Assembly: GCF_009857745.1 (NCBI RefSeq) | Contig: NZ_WWEN01000008.1 | Coordinates: forward strand, 62,001 to 126,000 | Source: Thalassovita mangrovi | GTDB lineage: Bacteria; Pseudomonadota; Alphaproteobacteria; Rhodobacterales; Rhodobacteraceae | Reading direction: 5' to 3' | Length of the DNA: 64,000 bases | Part shown: positions 25,708-34,774 of the stretch, in pieces | Position numbering within the stretch: the first letter of the stretch is position 1 | Layout of the letters: every line of letters starts with the position of its first letter | Translations under genes and position numbers: made by a program | The notes under the pieces: model-generated | Database searches by the model: none | What the model was told of the DNA's origin: nothing | What the model saw: the letters and a program-made list of their open reading frames with translations, nothing else

Positions 25708-27261
25708 ATGAAGATTATTACTCGCCTGGCCGCAGCCGGCGCCGTCGGCATGATGCTCGCCGGTGCAGCCTCGGCCCAGACCGTCAAGGTCGCCTATGAC
25801 GCCGACCCGGTTTCGCTCGATCCGCATGAGCAACTTTCCGGCGGCACGCTGCAATTCTCGCACATGGCCTTCGATCCGCTGATCCGCTGGACCAAGGACC
25901 TGGGCTTCGAACCGCGCCTGGCGGAAAGCTGGGAACAGATCGACGACACCACCACCCGTTTCCACCTGCGCGAGAACGTCAAGTTCCACAGCGGTAACGG
26001 GCTGACCGCGAAGGACGTCGACTGGACCTTCGATCGCCTGAAGCAAAGCCCCGATTTCAAGGGCATCTTCGCGCCGTTCACCGATGTCGAAGTGGTCGAC
26101 GATTACACCTTCGACCTGAAGACTTCGACGGCCTATCCGCTGGTGCTGCACAGCGCGACCTACATCTTCCCGATGGACAGCGCCTTCTACACCGGCACCA
26201 CCGAAGACGGCAAAGACAAGGCCGAGCTGGTCAAGCACGGCGACAGCTTCGCGTCGCGCAACGTGTCGGGTACCGGCCCGTTCGTCGTCACCGAACGCGA
26301 ACAGGGCGTGAAGATGGTCTTCAAGCGCTTCGCCGATTACTGGGACACCAAGAGCCCGGGCAACGTGCAGGAAATCATCCTGACCCCGATCAAGGAAGAC
26401 CCGACCCGCGTCGCGGCCCTGCTGTCGGGTGACGTCGATTTCATCGCACCGGTGCCGCCGACCGACCTGGCGCGCATCGACGCTGACGACAGCACCGACC
26501 TGATCACCATGGCGGGCACCCGGGTCATCACCTTCCAGATGAACCAGGACCGCGTCGAAGCCTTCAAGGACGCCCGCGTGCGTCAGGCGATCGATTACGC
26601 CGTCAACAACGCCGGCATCGTCGACCGCATCATGCGTGGCTTCGGCACCGTCGCCGCTCAGGCCAGCCCGGCGGGCTACCTGGGTCACAACCCGGCCCTG
26701 GCACCGCGCTACGACCTGGAAAAAGCCAAGGCGCTGATGGCCGAAGCAGGCTATGCCGACGGGTTCTCGATCACCATGATGGCGCCGAACAACCGCTATG
26801 TGAATGACGACAAGATCGCCCAGGCGGTTGCCTCGATGCTGTCGAAGATCAACATCACCGTCGATCTGCAGACCATGCCCAAGGCACAGTACTGGCCCGC
26901 GTTCGACGAGCGCGCCGCCGACATGATGATGATCGGCTGGCACGCGGATACCGAGGATTCGGCGAACTTCCACCAGTTCCTGACCGCTTGCCCGAACTCC
27001 GAAAACGGCAACGGCCAGTACAACTCGGGCAACTACTGCAACCCGAAGGCCGACGCGCTGATGGATGCTTCGAACACCGAAGTCGACCCGGAAGCCCGCG
27101 CCAAGCTGCTGCAGGAGCTGGAAACCATCGTCTATGACGAAGCCGGTTTCATCCCGCTGCACTTCCAGAACCTGGCCTGGGGCGCCCGCAAAGGTGTCCA
27201 CGCCGAGGCGATCGTGAACGCGATGAACTTCCCCTATCTGGGTGACCTCGTCGTCGAGTAA
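25708..27261 (+). CDS. ABC transporter substrate-binding protein, family 5
   Basis: A 517-residue periplasmic protein with a Sec signal (about 1-23, ending GAASAQ). Mature-part hallmarks are YDADPVSLDPHEQ, the FHLRENVKFHSGNGLTAKDV segment, RVRQAIDYAVNNAGIV and the late LHFQNLAWGARKGV. ATG 25708 follows GGGAG. The codons are strongly biased to the preferred set, a sign of high expression. It is the first gene of a five-gene ABC operon that ends in a LysR gene. The ligand is probably a peptide or peptide-like compound, not identified. Confidence 0.92.
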   Translation: MKIITRLAAAGAVGMMLAGAASAQTVKVAYDADPVSLDPHEQLSGGTLQFSHMAFDPLIRWTKDLGFEPRLAESWEQIDDTTTRFHLRENVKFHSGNGLTAKDVDWTFDRLKQSPDFKGIFAPFTDVEVVDDYTFDLKTSTAYPLVLHSATYIFPMDSAFYTGTTEDGKDKAELVKHGDSFASRNVSGTGPFVVTEREQGVKMVFKRFADYWDTKSPGNVQEIILTPIKEDPTRVAALLSGDVDFIAPVPPTDLARIDADDSTDLITMAGTRVITFQMNQDRVEAFKDARVRQAIDYAVNNAGIVDRIMRGFGTVAAQASPAGYLGHNPALAPRYDLEKAKALMAEAGYADGFSITMMAPNNRYVNDDKIAQAVASMLSKINITVDLQTMPKAQYWPAFDERAADMMMIGWHADTEDSANFHQFLTACPNSENGNGQYNSGNYCNPKADALMDASNTEVDPEARAKLLQELETIVYDEAGFIPLHFQNLAWGARKGVHAEAIVNAMNFPYLGDLVVE

Positions 27262-27308
27262 GCTGGAACGGTCCTTGCGGACCTGACAGATACTGCCAAG
27301 AACCTGGG

Positions 27309-27332
27309 ACCGGGGGGTATTCCCCCCGGTTT
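27309..27332 (+). terminator. Hairpin between binding-protein gene and permease gene
   Basis: A perfect 9-bp stem ACCGGGGGG/CCCCCCGGT with loop TATT (27309-27330), followed by TT only, lies 48 bases after the binding-protein stop and about 105 before the permease start. With no strong T-run it likely blocks exonucleases or attenuates, raising the ratio of binding protein to transporter. Confidence 0.65.
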
Positions 27333-27436
27333 CCATTACCGAAGGGTCACTTTTTAATGCGCTGACAGATCAGGGACGTGGCAGGATGGCCATGCCCAAG
27401 CGCATCAACAAGTGACAAGAATAACAAGGTAGATAA

Positions 27437-28417
27437 ATGCTAGCCTATCTCGTGAAACGGGTGTTTCAGGCCATAGCGGTGATGTTCGCTATTTCGCTGA
27501 TCAGCTTTGCGATCCAGGACAATCTGGGCGATCCTTTGCGCGAACTCGTCGGCCAATCGGTGTCCGAAGAGGTCCGTCAGCAGCTGCGGGACGAACTGGG
27601 GCTGAATGACAGTTTCCTGCAACAATACCTGCGCTTCGTCGGCAATGCGCTGCAGGGGGACCTGGGGACGTCGTACTTCTTCAAGGAACCGGCGCTGGAC
27701 GTGATCCTGAAGAAACTGCCGGCGACGCTGGAACTGGTCTTCGCCGCGACGCTGATCATCATCGGGCTGTCGGTGCCGCTGGGCGTCTACACCGCGATCA
27801 AGCCCAACAACATCCTGTCGCGGACCATCATGGGCCTGTCGATCGTGGGGATTTCGATCCCGGTCTTCCTGACTGCGATCCTGATGATCTTCATCTTCGC
27901 GGTCGGACTGCGCTGGCTGCCGAGCTACGGGCGCGGTGAAATCGTGCCGGTCTGGGGCAGCTGGGAAACCAATTTCGCCACCGTCGACGGCTGGCTGCAT
28001 ATCCTGCTGCCCGCTGTCGCGCTGGCCTCGATCATGCTGCCGCTCTTCGTGCGGCTGATCCGCGCCGAGATGATGGAAGTGCTGCAAAGCGAATACGTCA
28101 AATACGCCCGTGCCAAGGGCATCAGCCCGCGCCGCATCTACTTCGTGCACGCGCTCAAGAACACGCTGCTGCCGGTGATCACCGTGGGCGGCGTGCAGAT
28201 CGGCACCATGGTGGCCTACACGATCCTGACCGAAACCGTGTTCCAGTGGCCCGGCATGGGCTTCATGTTCCTTGAGGCGGTGAACCGCGTCGATACCCCG
28301 CTGATCGTGGCCTACCTGATCGTCGTCGGCTTCATCTTCGTGGTCACCAACACGATCGTCGACCTGATCTACGGGCTGGTGAACCCGACCGTGAACATTG
28401 CGAGGATGGGCGCATGA
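27437..28417 (+). CDS. Dipeptide-type ABC transporter permease (DppB family)
   Basis: A 326-residue permease: first helix at VFQAIAVMFAISLISFAI, then RDELGLNDSFLQQYLRFVGNALQGDLGTSYF, the DppB periplasmic motif, followed by five helices and the coupling loop YVKYARAKGISPRRIYFVHAL (in part). It has a four-base overlap (ATGA) with the next gene. It is the inner-membrane channel half for the uptake system whose binding protein is at 25708. Confidence 0.92.
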   Translation: MLAYLVKRVFQAIAVMFAISLISFAIQDNLGDPLRELVGQSVSEEVRQQLRDELGLNDSFLQQYLRFVGNALQGDLGTSYFFKEPALDVILKKLPATLELVFAATLIIIGLSVPLGVYTAIKPNNILSRTIMGLSIVGISIPVFLTAILMIFIFAVGLRWLPSYGRGEIVPVWGSWETNFATVDGWLHILLPAVALASIMLPLFVRLIRAEMMEVLQSEYVKYARAKGISPRRIYFVHALKNTLLPVITVGGVQIGTMVAYTILTETVFQWPGMGFMFLEAVNRVDTPLIVAYLIVVGFIFVVTNTIVDLIYGLVNPTVNIARMGA

Positions 28418-29358
28418 CCGATATCAACGCAACCCGCGAACCCGGCCGCCTGGGCCGTGTCTGGAATTCGAACTTCGTCTACAGTTTCCGCAAGAACCCC
28501 GTCGCGGTGGTGTCGATGGCGATCTTCCTGCTGATCGCCGCCGCCGCGCTGCTGGCGCCCTGGCTGGCGCCGGTCGATCCCTACGACCCGAGCCTGTTCG
28601 ACATCATGGATTCCGAACTGCCCCCGGTCTGGAGCGATTCCGGCGACAGCCGCTTCCTGTTCGGCACCGACGACCAGGGCCGCGACCTGTGGAGCGCGAT
28701 CCTCTACGGCACCCGGCTGTCGCTGATCATCGGGCTTTGCGCGGTGGCGCTGCAGGCGCTGCTGGGCATCTCCATCGGGCTGATCGCCGGCTATGTCGGC
28801 GGGCGCACCGACAGTTTGCTGATGCGGCTGGCCGATATCCAGCTGTCGTTTTCGACCCTGATGGTCGCGATCATCTTCCTGGCCGTGACCCAGGCGATGT
28901 TCGGATCCGAGACATTCAACCAATACGCGGTCTTCATGCTGATCGCGGTGATCGGGGTGGCGGAATGGCCGCAATATGCCCGCACCGTGCGCGCCACGGT
29001 TCTGGCCGAGAAGAAGAAGGAATATGTCGACAGCGCCCGGGTGCTGGGCTTCGGCCCGCTGCGCATCATGGTGCGGCACATCCTGCCCAATTCGCTGTCG
29101 CCGATCTTCGTGATCTCGACCGTGCAGGTCGCCAACGCGATCATTTCCGAGGCCTCGCTGAGCTTCCTCGGCCTTGGCATGCCGCCGAGCCAGCCGTCGC
29201 TGGGATCGCTGATCTCGTCGGGGTTCGACTACATCTTTTCCGGCAGCTGGTGGATCACCGCCATTCCCGGTGTCGTGCTGGTCGTGCTGGTGCTGGTGAT
29301 CAACCTGCTGGGCGACTGGATGCGCGACGTCCTGAACCCGAAACTTTACAAAGGGTAA
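28414..29358 (+). CDS. Dipeptide-type ABC transporter permease (DppC family)
   Basis: A 314-residue permease: N-terminal helix AVVSMAIFLLIAAAALLAPWLAP, the periplasmic FGTDDQGRDLWSAILYGTR hallmark, then helices with the EAA-type loop KEYVDSARVLGFGPLRIMVRHIL (in part) and a last helix near VLVVLVLVINLLGDWMRD. Start ATG 28414 overlaps the previous stop by four bases; the ATPase gene follows four bases after its stop. Together with the DppB partner it forms the translocation pore. Confidence 0.92.
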   Translation: MTDINATREPGRLGRVWNSNFVYSFRKNPVAVVSMAIFLLIAAAALLAPWLAPVDPYDPSLFDIMDSELPPVWSDSGDSRFLFGTDDQGRDLWSAILYGTRLSLIIGLCAVALQALLGISIGLIAGYVGGRTDSLLMRLADIQLSFSTLMVAIIFLAVTQAMFGSETFNQYAVFMLIAVIGVAEWPQYARTVRATVLAEKKKEYVDSARVLGFGPLRIMVRHILPNSLSPIFVISTVQVANAIISEASLSFLGLGMPPSQPSLGSLISSGFDYIFSGSWWITAIPGVVLVVLVLVINLLGDWMRDVLNPKLYKG

Positions 29359-29362
29359 GCCG

Positions 29363-30355
29363 ATGTCCTTGCTTTCCGTACGTGACCTGACGGTCAAATT
29401 CGCCATGCGGGACCAGACGGTGACCGCGCTGAACCAGATCTCCTTCGACGTCGGCCGCGGCGAACGCATCGGCATCGTCGGTGAATCCGGCGCCGGCAAG
29501 TCGATCACCGGGTTTTCGCTGCTCAACCTGATTTCGAAACCGGGCTTCATCGCGGGCGGTGAAATCCTGTTCGACGGGCAGGACATCGCCAAGATGAAGG
29601 AAGCCGAACTGCGCAAGATCCGCGGCAACCGGATGGCGATGATCTTCCAGGACCCGATGGTGACGCTGAACCCGGTGCTGACCATCGGCCAGCAGATGGT
29701 CGAAACCCTGATGGCGCACCGCAAGCTGTCGCGCGCCGAGGCCGAACAGATCGCGGTGCTGAAACTGCGCGAGGTCTATATCCCGTCGCCCGAGGAACGG
29801 CTGCACCAGTACCCGCACGAACTGTCCGGCGGCATGCGGCAGCGGATCATCATCGCCATCGCGCTGCTGCTCGATCCGCAGCTGATCATCGCCGACGAAC
29901 CCACCACGGCGCTGGACGTGACGATCCAGGCCGACATCATGGAACTGCTGCTGGAACTGTGCCAGTCGAACAAGGTCGGTCTGATCCTGATCACCCACGA
30001 CCTGGGCGTGGTCAGCCAGATGACCGAACGCACCCTGGTGATGTATGCCGGGCGGATCATCGAAAACGGTCCCACCCGCGAAATCATCAACGACCCGCAG
30101 CACCCCTACACGCAGGGCCTGATCAACGCGTTGCCGCAGCAGACGCTGCCAGGGCACAAGCTGAAGCAGATCCCGGGCAACATGCCGGCGCTGACGGATA
30201 TCCCACCGGGCTGCCCGTTCAGCCCGCGCTGCAGCTATGCCACCGACCGCTGCCGCAGCGAACGGCCCCGGATCAGCCGCTACGGCACCGTTGAGGTCGC
30301 CTGCCACGAAGTCGAACGGCTTCTCAAGGACGAGAAAAAGGAAATGACGGCATGA
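29363..30355 (+). CDS. Oligopeptide-type ABC transporter ATPase (DppD family)
   Basis: A 330-residue ATPase with Walker A GESGAGKSITGFS, signature LSGGMRQR, Walker B LIIADEPTTALD, H-loop LITHDLGVVSQ and the C-terminal GCPFSPRCSYATDRC cysteine domain. ATG 29363 is preceded by GGGTAAGCC. It forms a heterodimer with the 30352 product; the two genes overlap by four bases. Confidence 0.93.
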   Translation: MSLLSVRDLTVKFAMRDQTVTALNQISFDVGRGERIGIVGESGAGKSITGFSLLNLISKPGFIAGGEILFDGQDIAKMKEAELRKIRGNRMAMIFQDPMVTLNPVLTIGQQMVETLMAHRKLSRAEAEQIAVLKLREVYIPSPEERLHQYPHELSGGMRQRIIIAIALLLDPQLIIADEPTTALDVTIQADIMELLLELCQSNKVGLILITHDLGVVSQMTERTLVMYAGRIIENGPTREIINDPQHPYTQGLINALPQQTLPGHKLKQIPGNMPALTDIPPGCPFSPRCSYATDRCRSERPRISRYGTVEVACHEVERLLKDEKKEMTA

Positions 30356-31386
30356 AGGACGCGATCACTCAGGATGCGCCGCTGCTGAAGCTGAAGGGGC
30401 TCGAAAAACGGTTCGAGCTGGACAAGGGCCTGCTGGAGCAGATCAAGTTCAAGAACGGTAAACTGACCCGCGAAGCGCGCGCCGTGCATGCGGTGAACGG
30501 CATCAACCTGACCGCCAACCGGGGCGAGGCGCTGTGCGTCGTCGGCGAATCCGGCTGCGGCAAATCCACTGTCGCCCGGCTGGTCGCCGGGTTGCTGACG
30601 CCTTCGGCCGGGGAAATCCATTACGACGGTTCCCGGATCGACACGCTGGGACGGCGCGAATTGCTGCCGCTGCGCAAGAAGATGCAGATGGTGTTCCAGA
30701 ACCCCTATTCGTCGCTCAACCCGCGGATGACGATCCAGCAGGCGCTGGAAGAACCGGTCAGCCACCATTTCCCGAAATTGTCGCGCGCCGAGGTGCGCGA
30801 CAAGGTGGCCGAAGTGATGCGCTCGGTCGGCGTCGATCCGAGCTGGGGTAAACGCTACCCGCACGAATTCTCGGGCGGCCAGCGGCAGCGGATCGCGATC
30901 GCCCGGGCGCTGACCGTCGATCCCGAATTCGTCATCGCGGACGAACCGATTTCGGCGCTCGACGTGTCGATCCAGGCGCAGATCCTCAACCTGATGCTGG
31001 AAGCCAAGGACGAACGCGGGTTGACCTATCTGTTCATCACCCATGACCTGTCGGTGGTGCAACATTTCGGCACCCGCGTCGCGGTGCTGTACCTGGGGAC
31101 GTTGTGCGAATTGTCCGATACCGCAACGTTGTTCGAAAACCCCAAGCACCCCTATTCGCGGGCGCTGCTGTCGGCGGTGCCGCAGCTGAAGGACGACAAG
31201 CCCAATCACATCCGGCTGAAGGGCGAGATCCCGACGCCGATCGAGATGCCGCAGGGCTGCCCGTTCCAAAGCCGCTGCGCCTTCGCGACGAACCGCTGCC
31301 AGGCGGAAAAACCGCGCCCGCTGCAGCAGCCCGACGGGTCGCTGGTGGCCTGCCATGCCGTCGAGGAAGGCAGGATTGATGCGTGA
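30352..31386 (+). CDS. Oligopeptide-type ABC transporter ATPase (DppF family)
   Basis: A 344-residue ATPase: a longer N-terminus than usual (KGLEKRFELDKGLLEQIKF, a feature of the DppF/OppF group), Walker A GESGCGKST, signature FSGGQRQR, Walker B FVIADEPISALD, H-loop FITHDLSVVQHFG and the C-terminal GCPFQSRCAFATNRC domain. Last gene of the uptake operon, whose transcription ends at the hairpin 31416-31438. Confidence 0.93.
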   Translation: MKDAITQDAPLLKLKGLEKRFELDKGLLEQIKFKNGKLTREARAVHAVNGINLTANRGEALCVVGESGCGKSTVARLVAGLLTPSAGEIHYDGSRIDTLGRRELLPLRKKMQMVFQNPYSSLNPRMTIQQALEEPVSHHFPKLSRAEVRDKVAEVMRSVGVDPSWGKRYPHEFSGGQRQRIAIARALTVDPEFVIADEPISALDVSIQAQILNLMLEAKDERGLTYLFITHDLSVVQHFGTRVAVLYLGTLCELSDTATLFENPKHPYSRALLSAVPQLKDDKPNHIRLKGEIPTPIEMPQGCPFQSRCAFATNRCQAEKPRPLQQPDGSLVACHAVEEGRIDA

Positions 31387-31415
31387 CGCCCGCCCCGCAG
31401 GGGTATAACGCGGTG

Positions 31416-31446
31416 CCCGTCCCCTTGCCGGGGGCGGGTTGCATTT
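31416..31446 (+). terminator. Rho-independent terminator of the second ABC operon
   Basis: A 9-bp stem with one T-G pair (CCCGTCCCC 31416-31424 with GGGGGCGGG 31430-31438, loop TTGCC) is followed by TTGCATTTTA. It lies 30 bases after the ATPase stop and just before the LysR gene, giving that gene separate expression. Confidence 0.75.
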
Positions 31447-31483
31447 TATCTTGCCCTGACACCTGACCCACGAAAGAGACGCT

Positions 31484-32416
31484 TTGGACATCATCTGGCT
31501 GAGAGACTTTGAAGCTTTGGTCGCGCAGAGAAATTTCTCGCGCGCGGCGGAAGAGCGCAATGTCAGCCAGCCTGCCTTTTCCCGCCGCATCCGCGCGCTG
31601 GAAGACGAGGTCGGGGTCAAGCTGATCAACCGCCAGACGCTGCCGCTGTCGCTGACGCCGGCGGGCGAGGTGTTCCTGGAACAGGCGCGGATCATGCTGC
31701 GGACCTACCAGGACACTCTGGAACGCTGCCAGACGATCGACGCGGCGTCGGGCGACGTGATCCGCTTCGCCACCTCGCAAGCGCTCTACATGACGCATTA
31801 CAAGACCCATATCGCGCCGCTGGTGGAACAGCGGGGGCTGGATATCGATCTCAATTCGACGTCGTGGGGCGCGGATCAATTCGTGTCCGCCCTGCAGCAG
31901 AACTACTGCGACGTGATCCTGACCTATTGGCATCCGGCGATGGATTTCCTTGCTCCGCTCGAAGTGGCGGGCTGCGATTACATCACGCTGAGCCATGACG
32001 AATTCATCCCGGTGTCCAAGTGTGACGAAGGCGGCGCGCCGCTGTTTTCGTTGGAAAACCCCGGCAAGAAACCGATCCCGCTGCTGGCCTACGGCGCGGT
32101 TTCGGCCCTGCGTTTCGTGCTGGATCACACGCTGAACCAGAACATCAGCAAACCGAACCTGCTGGTGATGAACCGCAACGCGCTGGCGATCAGCGTCAAG
32201 GGGTTGATCGCCGAAGGCTTCGGCATGGGCTGGCTGCCGCGGTCGCTGTGCCAGAAGGAGCTGGACAGCGGTACGCTGTGCATCGCCGGGCCTGACAGTT
32301 ATCGCAGCGCGCTGGAAATTCGCCTGTACCGGCTCGACACCAACACCAAAAAGACGCTGGGTGCGCTTTGGGACAAGCTCCAGGATTCCGTCGACGGGGC
32401 TGTTGCCAAATCCTAG
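31484..32416 (+). CDS. LysR-family transcriptional regulator
   Basis: A 310-residue LysR protein starting at TTG (31484) with GAAAGAGA upstream; the first residues (IIWLRDFEALVAQRNFSRAAEERNVSQPAFSRRI, in part) are the usual DNA-binding helices, so no earlier start is needed. The effector-binding domain follows from about residue 90. Its position directly after the ABC operon suggests it senses the imported solute and controls that operon. Its stop codon overlaps the stop of the convergent TetR gene in a shared CTAG. Confidence 0.92.
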   Translation: MDIIWLRDFEALVAQRNFSRAAEERNVSQPAFSRRIRALEDEVGVKLINRQTLPLSLTPAGEVFLEQARIMLRTYQDTLERCQTIDAASGDVIRFATSQALYMTHYKTHIAPLVEQRGLDIDLNSTSWGADQFVSALQQNYCDVILTYWHPAMDFLAPLEVAGCDYITLSHDEFIPVSKCDEGGAPLFSLENPGKKPIPLLAYGAVSALRFVLDHTLNQNISKPNLLVMNRNALAISVKGLIAEGFGMGWLPRSLCQKELDSGTLCIAGPDSYRSALEIRLYRLDTNTKKTLGALWDKLQDSVDGAVAKS

Positions 32417-32976
32417 TCTGAACCGCCTTCCGCCGGGCTGGCGCGGTTGGCGTCAAGGATCGTCGCGGCAAGCGCCGGGTCCTTCACCGCGCGGGCGAGG
32501 GTGATGGCGCCGATCAGCCGCGACAGGTGGCGGATCGCGGCACCCTGATCGACCTCGGCACTTTCCGACAGGATCGACAGGCTTTTATGCAGCCCCTCGT
32601 CGAAGGCCGCGCGCAGATCGTCGTCATGGCGCGGCGCTTCGCTGGCCAGCGTGGCATAGGTGCAGCCCTTGCCCCGATGCGCCATGTGGATGTCGGACAG
32701 GTACCACTCGGCCAGCGCCTGCAACGGATCGTCCCCGGCATCCTCCAGCACCTTTTCCCAGGCCTTGGCATTCTCGGCCAGGCCGAAGGCCGTAGCCTCG
32801 GCGATCAGCGCTTCCTTGCTGTCGAACTGCTTGTAGAAGGCGCCGTTGGTCAGGCCCGCGGCCTTCATCAGTGCCGCGATCCCGATGCCGTCATAGCCGT
32901 CTTCGCGGAACATCCTGCTGGCGGTGCGGACCACGCGGTCCCGATTCTTGGCGGCGTCTTCGCGACTCATGCGCAT
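32413..32976 (-). CDS. TetR/AcrR-family transcriptional regulator
   Basis: A 187-residue repressor: N-terminal HTH (NRDRVVRTASRMFREDGYDGIGIAALMKAAGLTNGAFYKQFDSKEAL, in part) and a helical C-terminal ligand domain with KGCTYATLASEAPRHDDDL, typical of the AcrR group with a C-terminal TetR_C domain. I chose ATG 32976 because GGAGG is eight bases upstream; a TTG two codons earlier is too close to that site. It diverges from the thiolase operon and the intergenic region carries its probable operator. Confidence 0.92.
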   Translation of the reverse strand: MRMSREDAAKNRDRVVRTASRMFREDGYDGIGIAALMKAAGLTNGAFYKQFDSKEALIAEATAFGLAENAKAWEKVLEDAGDDPLQALAEWYLSDIHMAHRGKGCTYATLASEAPRHDDDLRAAFDEGLHKSLSILSESAEVDQGAAIRHLSRLIGAITLARAVKDPALAATILDANRASPAEGGSD

Positions 32977-33002
32977 GGGCAAATCCTCCGATGTCCCTTT
33001 AA

Positions 33003-33051
33003 ATTATAGTCATAATCCTAATGTTGACAACAAGGATTATGACCATAATCT
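33003..33051 (+). promoter_or_regulatory. Thiolase promoter covered by a double TetR operator
   Basis: Promoter elements TTGACA (33024-33029) and TAATCT (33046-33051) are 16 bases apart. They are overlapped by an 11-bp perfect inverted repeat GTCATAATCCT/AGGATTATGAC (33009-33019 and 33033-33043); each arm lies in a smaller palindrome of the form ATTATnnnnATAAT (33003-33016 and 33036-33049). A repressor bound here would block both the divergent TetR and the thiolase promoters. Confidence 0.75.
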
Positions 33052-33077
33052 TAACGGCGCATTCAGAGGAGGCTTTC

Positions 33078-34274
33078 ATGAGCGCCACAACCACCGATCC
33101 GATCGTCATTTCGTCAGCGCGGCGCACGCCGCTGGGGGCCTTCATGGGGGCGTTCGCGACCACGCCCGCCCCGTCGCTGGGGGCGGCGGCCATCCGCGCG
33201 GCGCTGGCCGATGCGGCGATCCCGGTGGGCGAAGTGTCCGAGGTGCTGATGGGATGCGTGTTGCCCGCTGGAATCGGCCAGGCGCCGGCGCGGCAGGCGG
33301 CGCGGGGTGCCGGGCTGGTGGATGCGACCGGGGCGACCACTGTGAACAAGGTCTGCGGATCGGGGATGAAGGCGGTGATGCTGGGCCATGACCTGATCCG
33401 GGCGGGCAGCGCGCGGATCGTCGTGGCGGGCGGGATGGAATCCATGTCCGGCGCGCCCTTCCTGCTGCCCGGCATGCGCGGCGGTCGCAAGGCGGGCAGC
33501 GCCGAGGTGCTGGACCATATGATGCTGGACGGGCTGGAAGACGCCTATGACCGCGGCCGCCCGATGGGGATGTTCGGCGAAGCCGCCGCCGAACGCTACG
33601 GCTTCAGCCGCGAGGCGCAGGATATTTACGCGGTGGAAACCCTGGAGCGCGCCCGGGCTGCGGTCGAAGGCGGCGCGTTCGATGCCGAATGCACCCCGCT
33701 GACGGTGCGCGGGCGGCGCGGCGATATCGTGATTGACCGAGACGAACGGCCCGGACAGGTCGACCCCGCAAAGGTTCCCGGCCTGCGCAGCGCCTTTGGC
33801 GCGGGGGGCACGATCACGGCGGCCAGTTCCTCGGCCAATGCCGACGGGGCGGCGGCGCTGGTACTGGCTTCGGAATCGACCGCCACGGCGAAGGGGATGC
33901 CGGTGCTGGCGCGCATCCTGGGCCACGCCACCCATTCGCAGGACCCGGCCTGGTTCACCACCGCGCCGATCCCGGCGATCCGCAAGCTGCTGGAACAGGT
34001 CGGTTGGAGCGCCGGTGACGTCGACCTGTTCGAGATCAACGAAGCCTTTGCCGTGGTCGCGATGGCGGCGGCGCAGGATATCGGCATCCCGCGTGACAAG
34101 CTGAACGTGAACGGCGGCGCCTGCGCCCTGGGCCACCCGATCGGGGCGACGGGGGCGCGGATCATCGTCACGCTGCTGCACGCGCTGCGCGCGCGCGGTC
34201 TGCGCCGGGGCATTGCCTGTCTTTGTATCGGTGGCGGCGAAGCCACCGCGATTGCCGTGGAGGTGGCACAATGA
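33078..34274 (+). CDS. Acetyl-CoA C-acetyltransferase (thiolase)
   Basis: A 398-residue thiolase with the acyl-accepting Cys in NKVCGSGMKAVMLGH (about residue 89), the His of GGACALGHPIGATGARI and the second Cys in ACLCIGGGEATA. Reaction: acyl-CoA plus CoA to acetyl-CoA plus shorter acyl-CoA, or the reverse condensation of two acetyl-CoA. ATG 33078 has AGAGGAGG before it, and gives the standard thiolase N-terminus (DPIVISSARRTPLG). First gene of a four-gene operon under a TetR repressor, so probably catabolic. Confidence 0.93.
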   Translation: MSATTTDPIVISSARRTPLGAFMGAFATTPAPSLGAAAIRAALADAAIPVGEVSEVLMGCVLPAGIGQAPARQAARGAGLVDATGATTVNKVCGSGMKAVMLGHDLIRAGSARIVVAGGMESMSGAPFLLPGMRGGRKAGSAEVLDHMMLDGLEDAYDRGRPMGMFGEAAAERYGFSREAQDIYAVETLERARAAVEGGAFDAECTPLTVRGRRGDIVIDRDERPGQVDPAKVPGLRSAFGAGGTITAASSSANADGAAALVLASESTATAKGMPVLARILGHATHSQDPAWFTTAPIPAIRKLLEQVGWSAGDVDLFEINEAFAVVAMAAAQDIGIPRDKLNVNGGACALGHPIGATGARIIVTLLHALRARGLRRGIACLCIGGGEATAIAVEVAQ

Positions 34275-34774
34275 ACGCACATGAAACGATCCCGATGCCG
34301 GAACTGAACTTCGGCCTGGCCAACCCGGCCGAAGCCATGGCGATGACCGGGCGCGAACAGATGCAGGCCATCGTCGAGGGCCGCTTTCCCGCGCCGCCCA
34401 TCGTCGACACCATGCTGCAGTGGATTCACGAAATCGGCGATGGCTGGATCACCTTCCTAGGCGATCCGCATCCGCGTTACCTGAACCCGATGGGGCTGGT
34501 GCATGGCGGCTGGACCATGACCTTGCTGGATTCCGCGCTTGGCTGCGCGGTGCAGACGATGCTGGCGGCGGGCGAAACCTTCGTGTCGCTGGGCACCGAG
34601 GTGAAGTTCATCCGTCCGGTCCGCGCCGATAGCGGTCAGGTCCGCTGCACCGCGCAGGTCGACAGCCGGGGCGGGCGCACCGCGACGGCGACGGGGCGGG
34701 TCACCGATGGCGCGGGCACGCTGCTGGCCACGGGGACGACGACCTGCTTCATCCGACCGGCGGGGGCGAAATGA
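34271..34774 (+). CDS. PaaI-family acyl-CoA thioesterase (hotdog fold)
   Basis: A 167-residue hotdog-fold protein with the characteristic segment NPMGLVHGGWTMTLLDSALGCAV, where the HGG turn caps the central helix, followed by SLGTEVKFIRPVRADSGQV. It should hydrolyse acyl-CoA or phenylacyl-CoA thioesters. The start ATG (34271) overlaps the thiolase stop by four bases, and its own stop overlaps the start of the next gene, so translation is coupled. Confidence 0.88.
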   Translation: MNAHETIPMPELNFGLANPAEAMAMTGREQMQAIVEGRFPAPPIVDTMLQWIHEIGDGWITFLGDPHPRYLNPMGLVHGGWTMTLLDSALGCAVQTMLAAGETFVSLGTEVKFIRPVRADSGQVRCTAQVDSRGGRTATATGRVTDGAGTLLATGTTTCFIRPAGAK

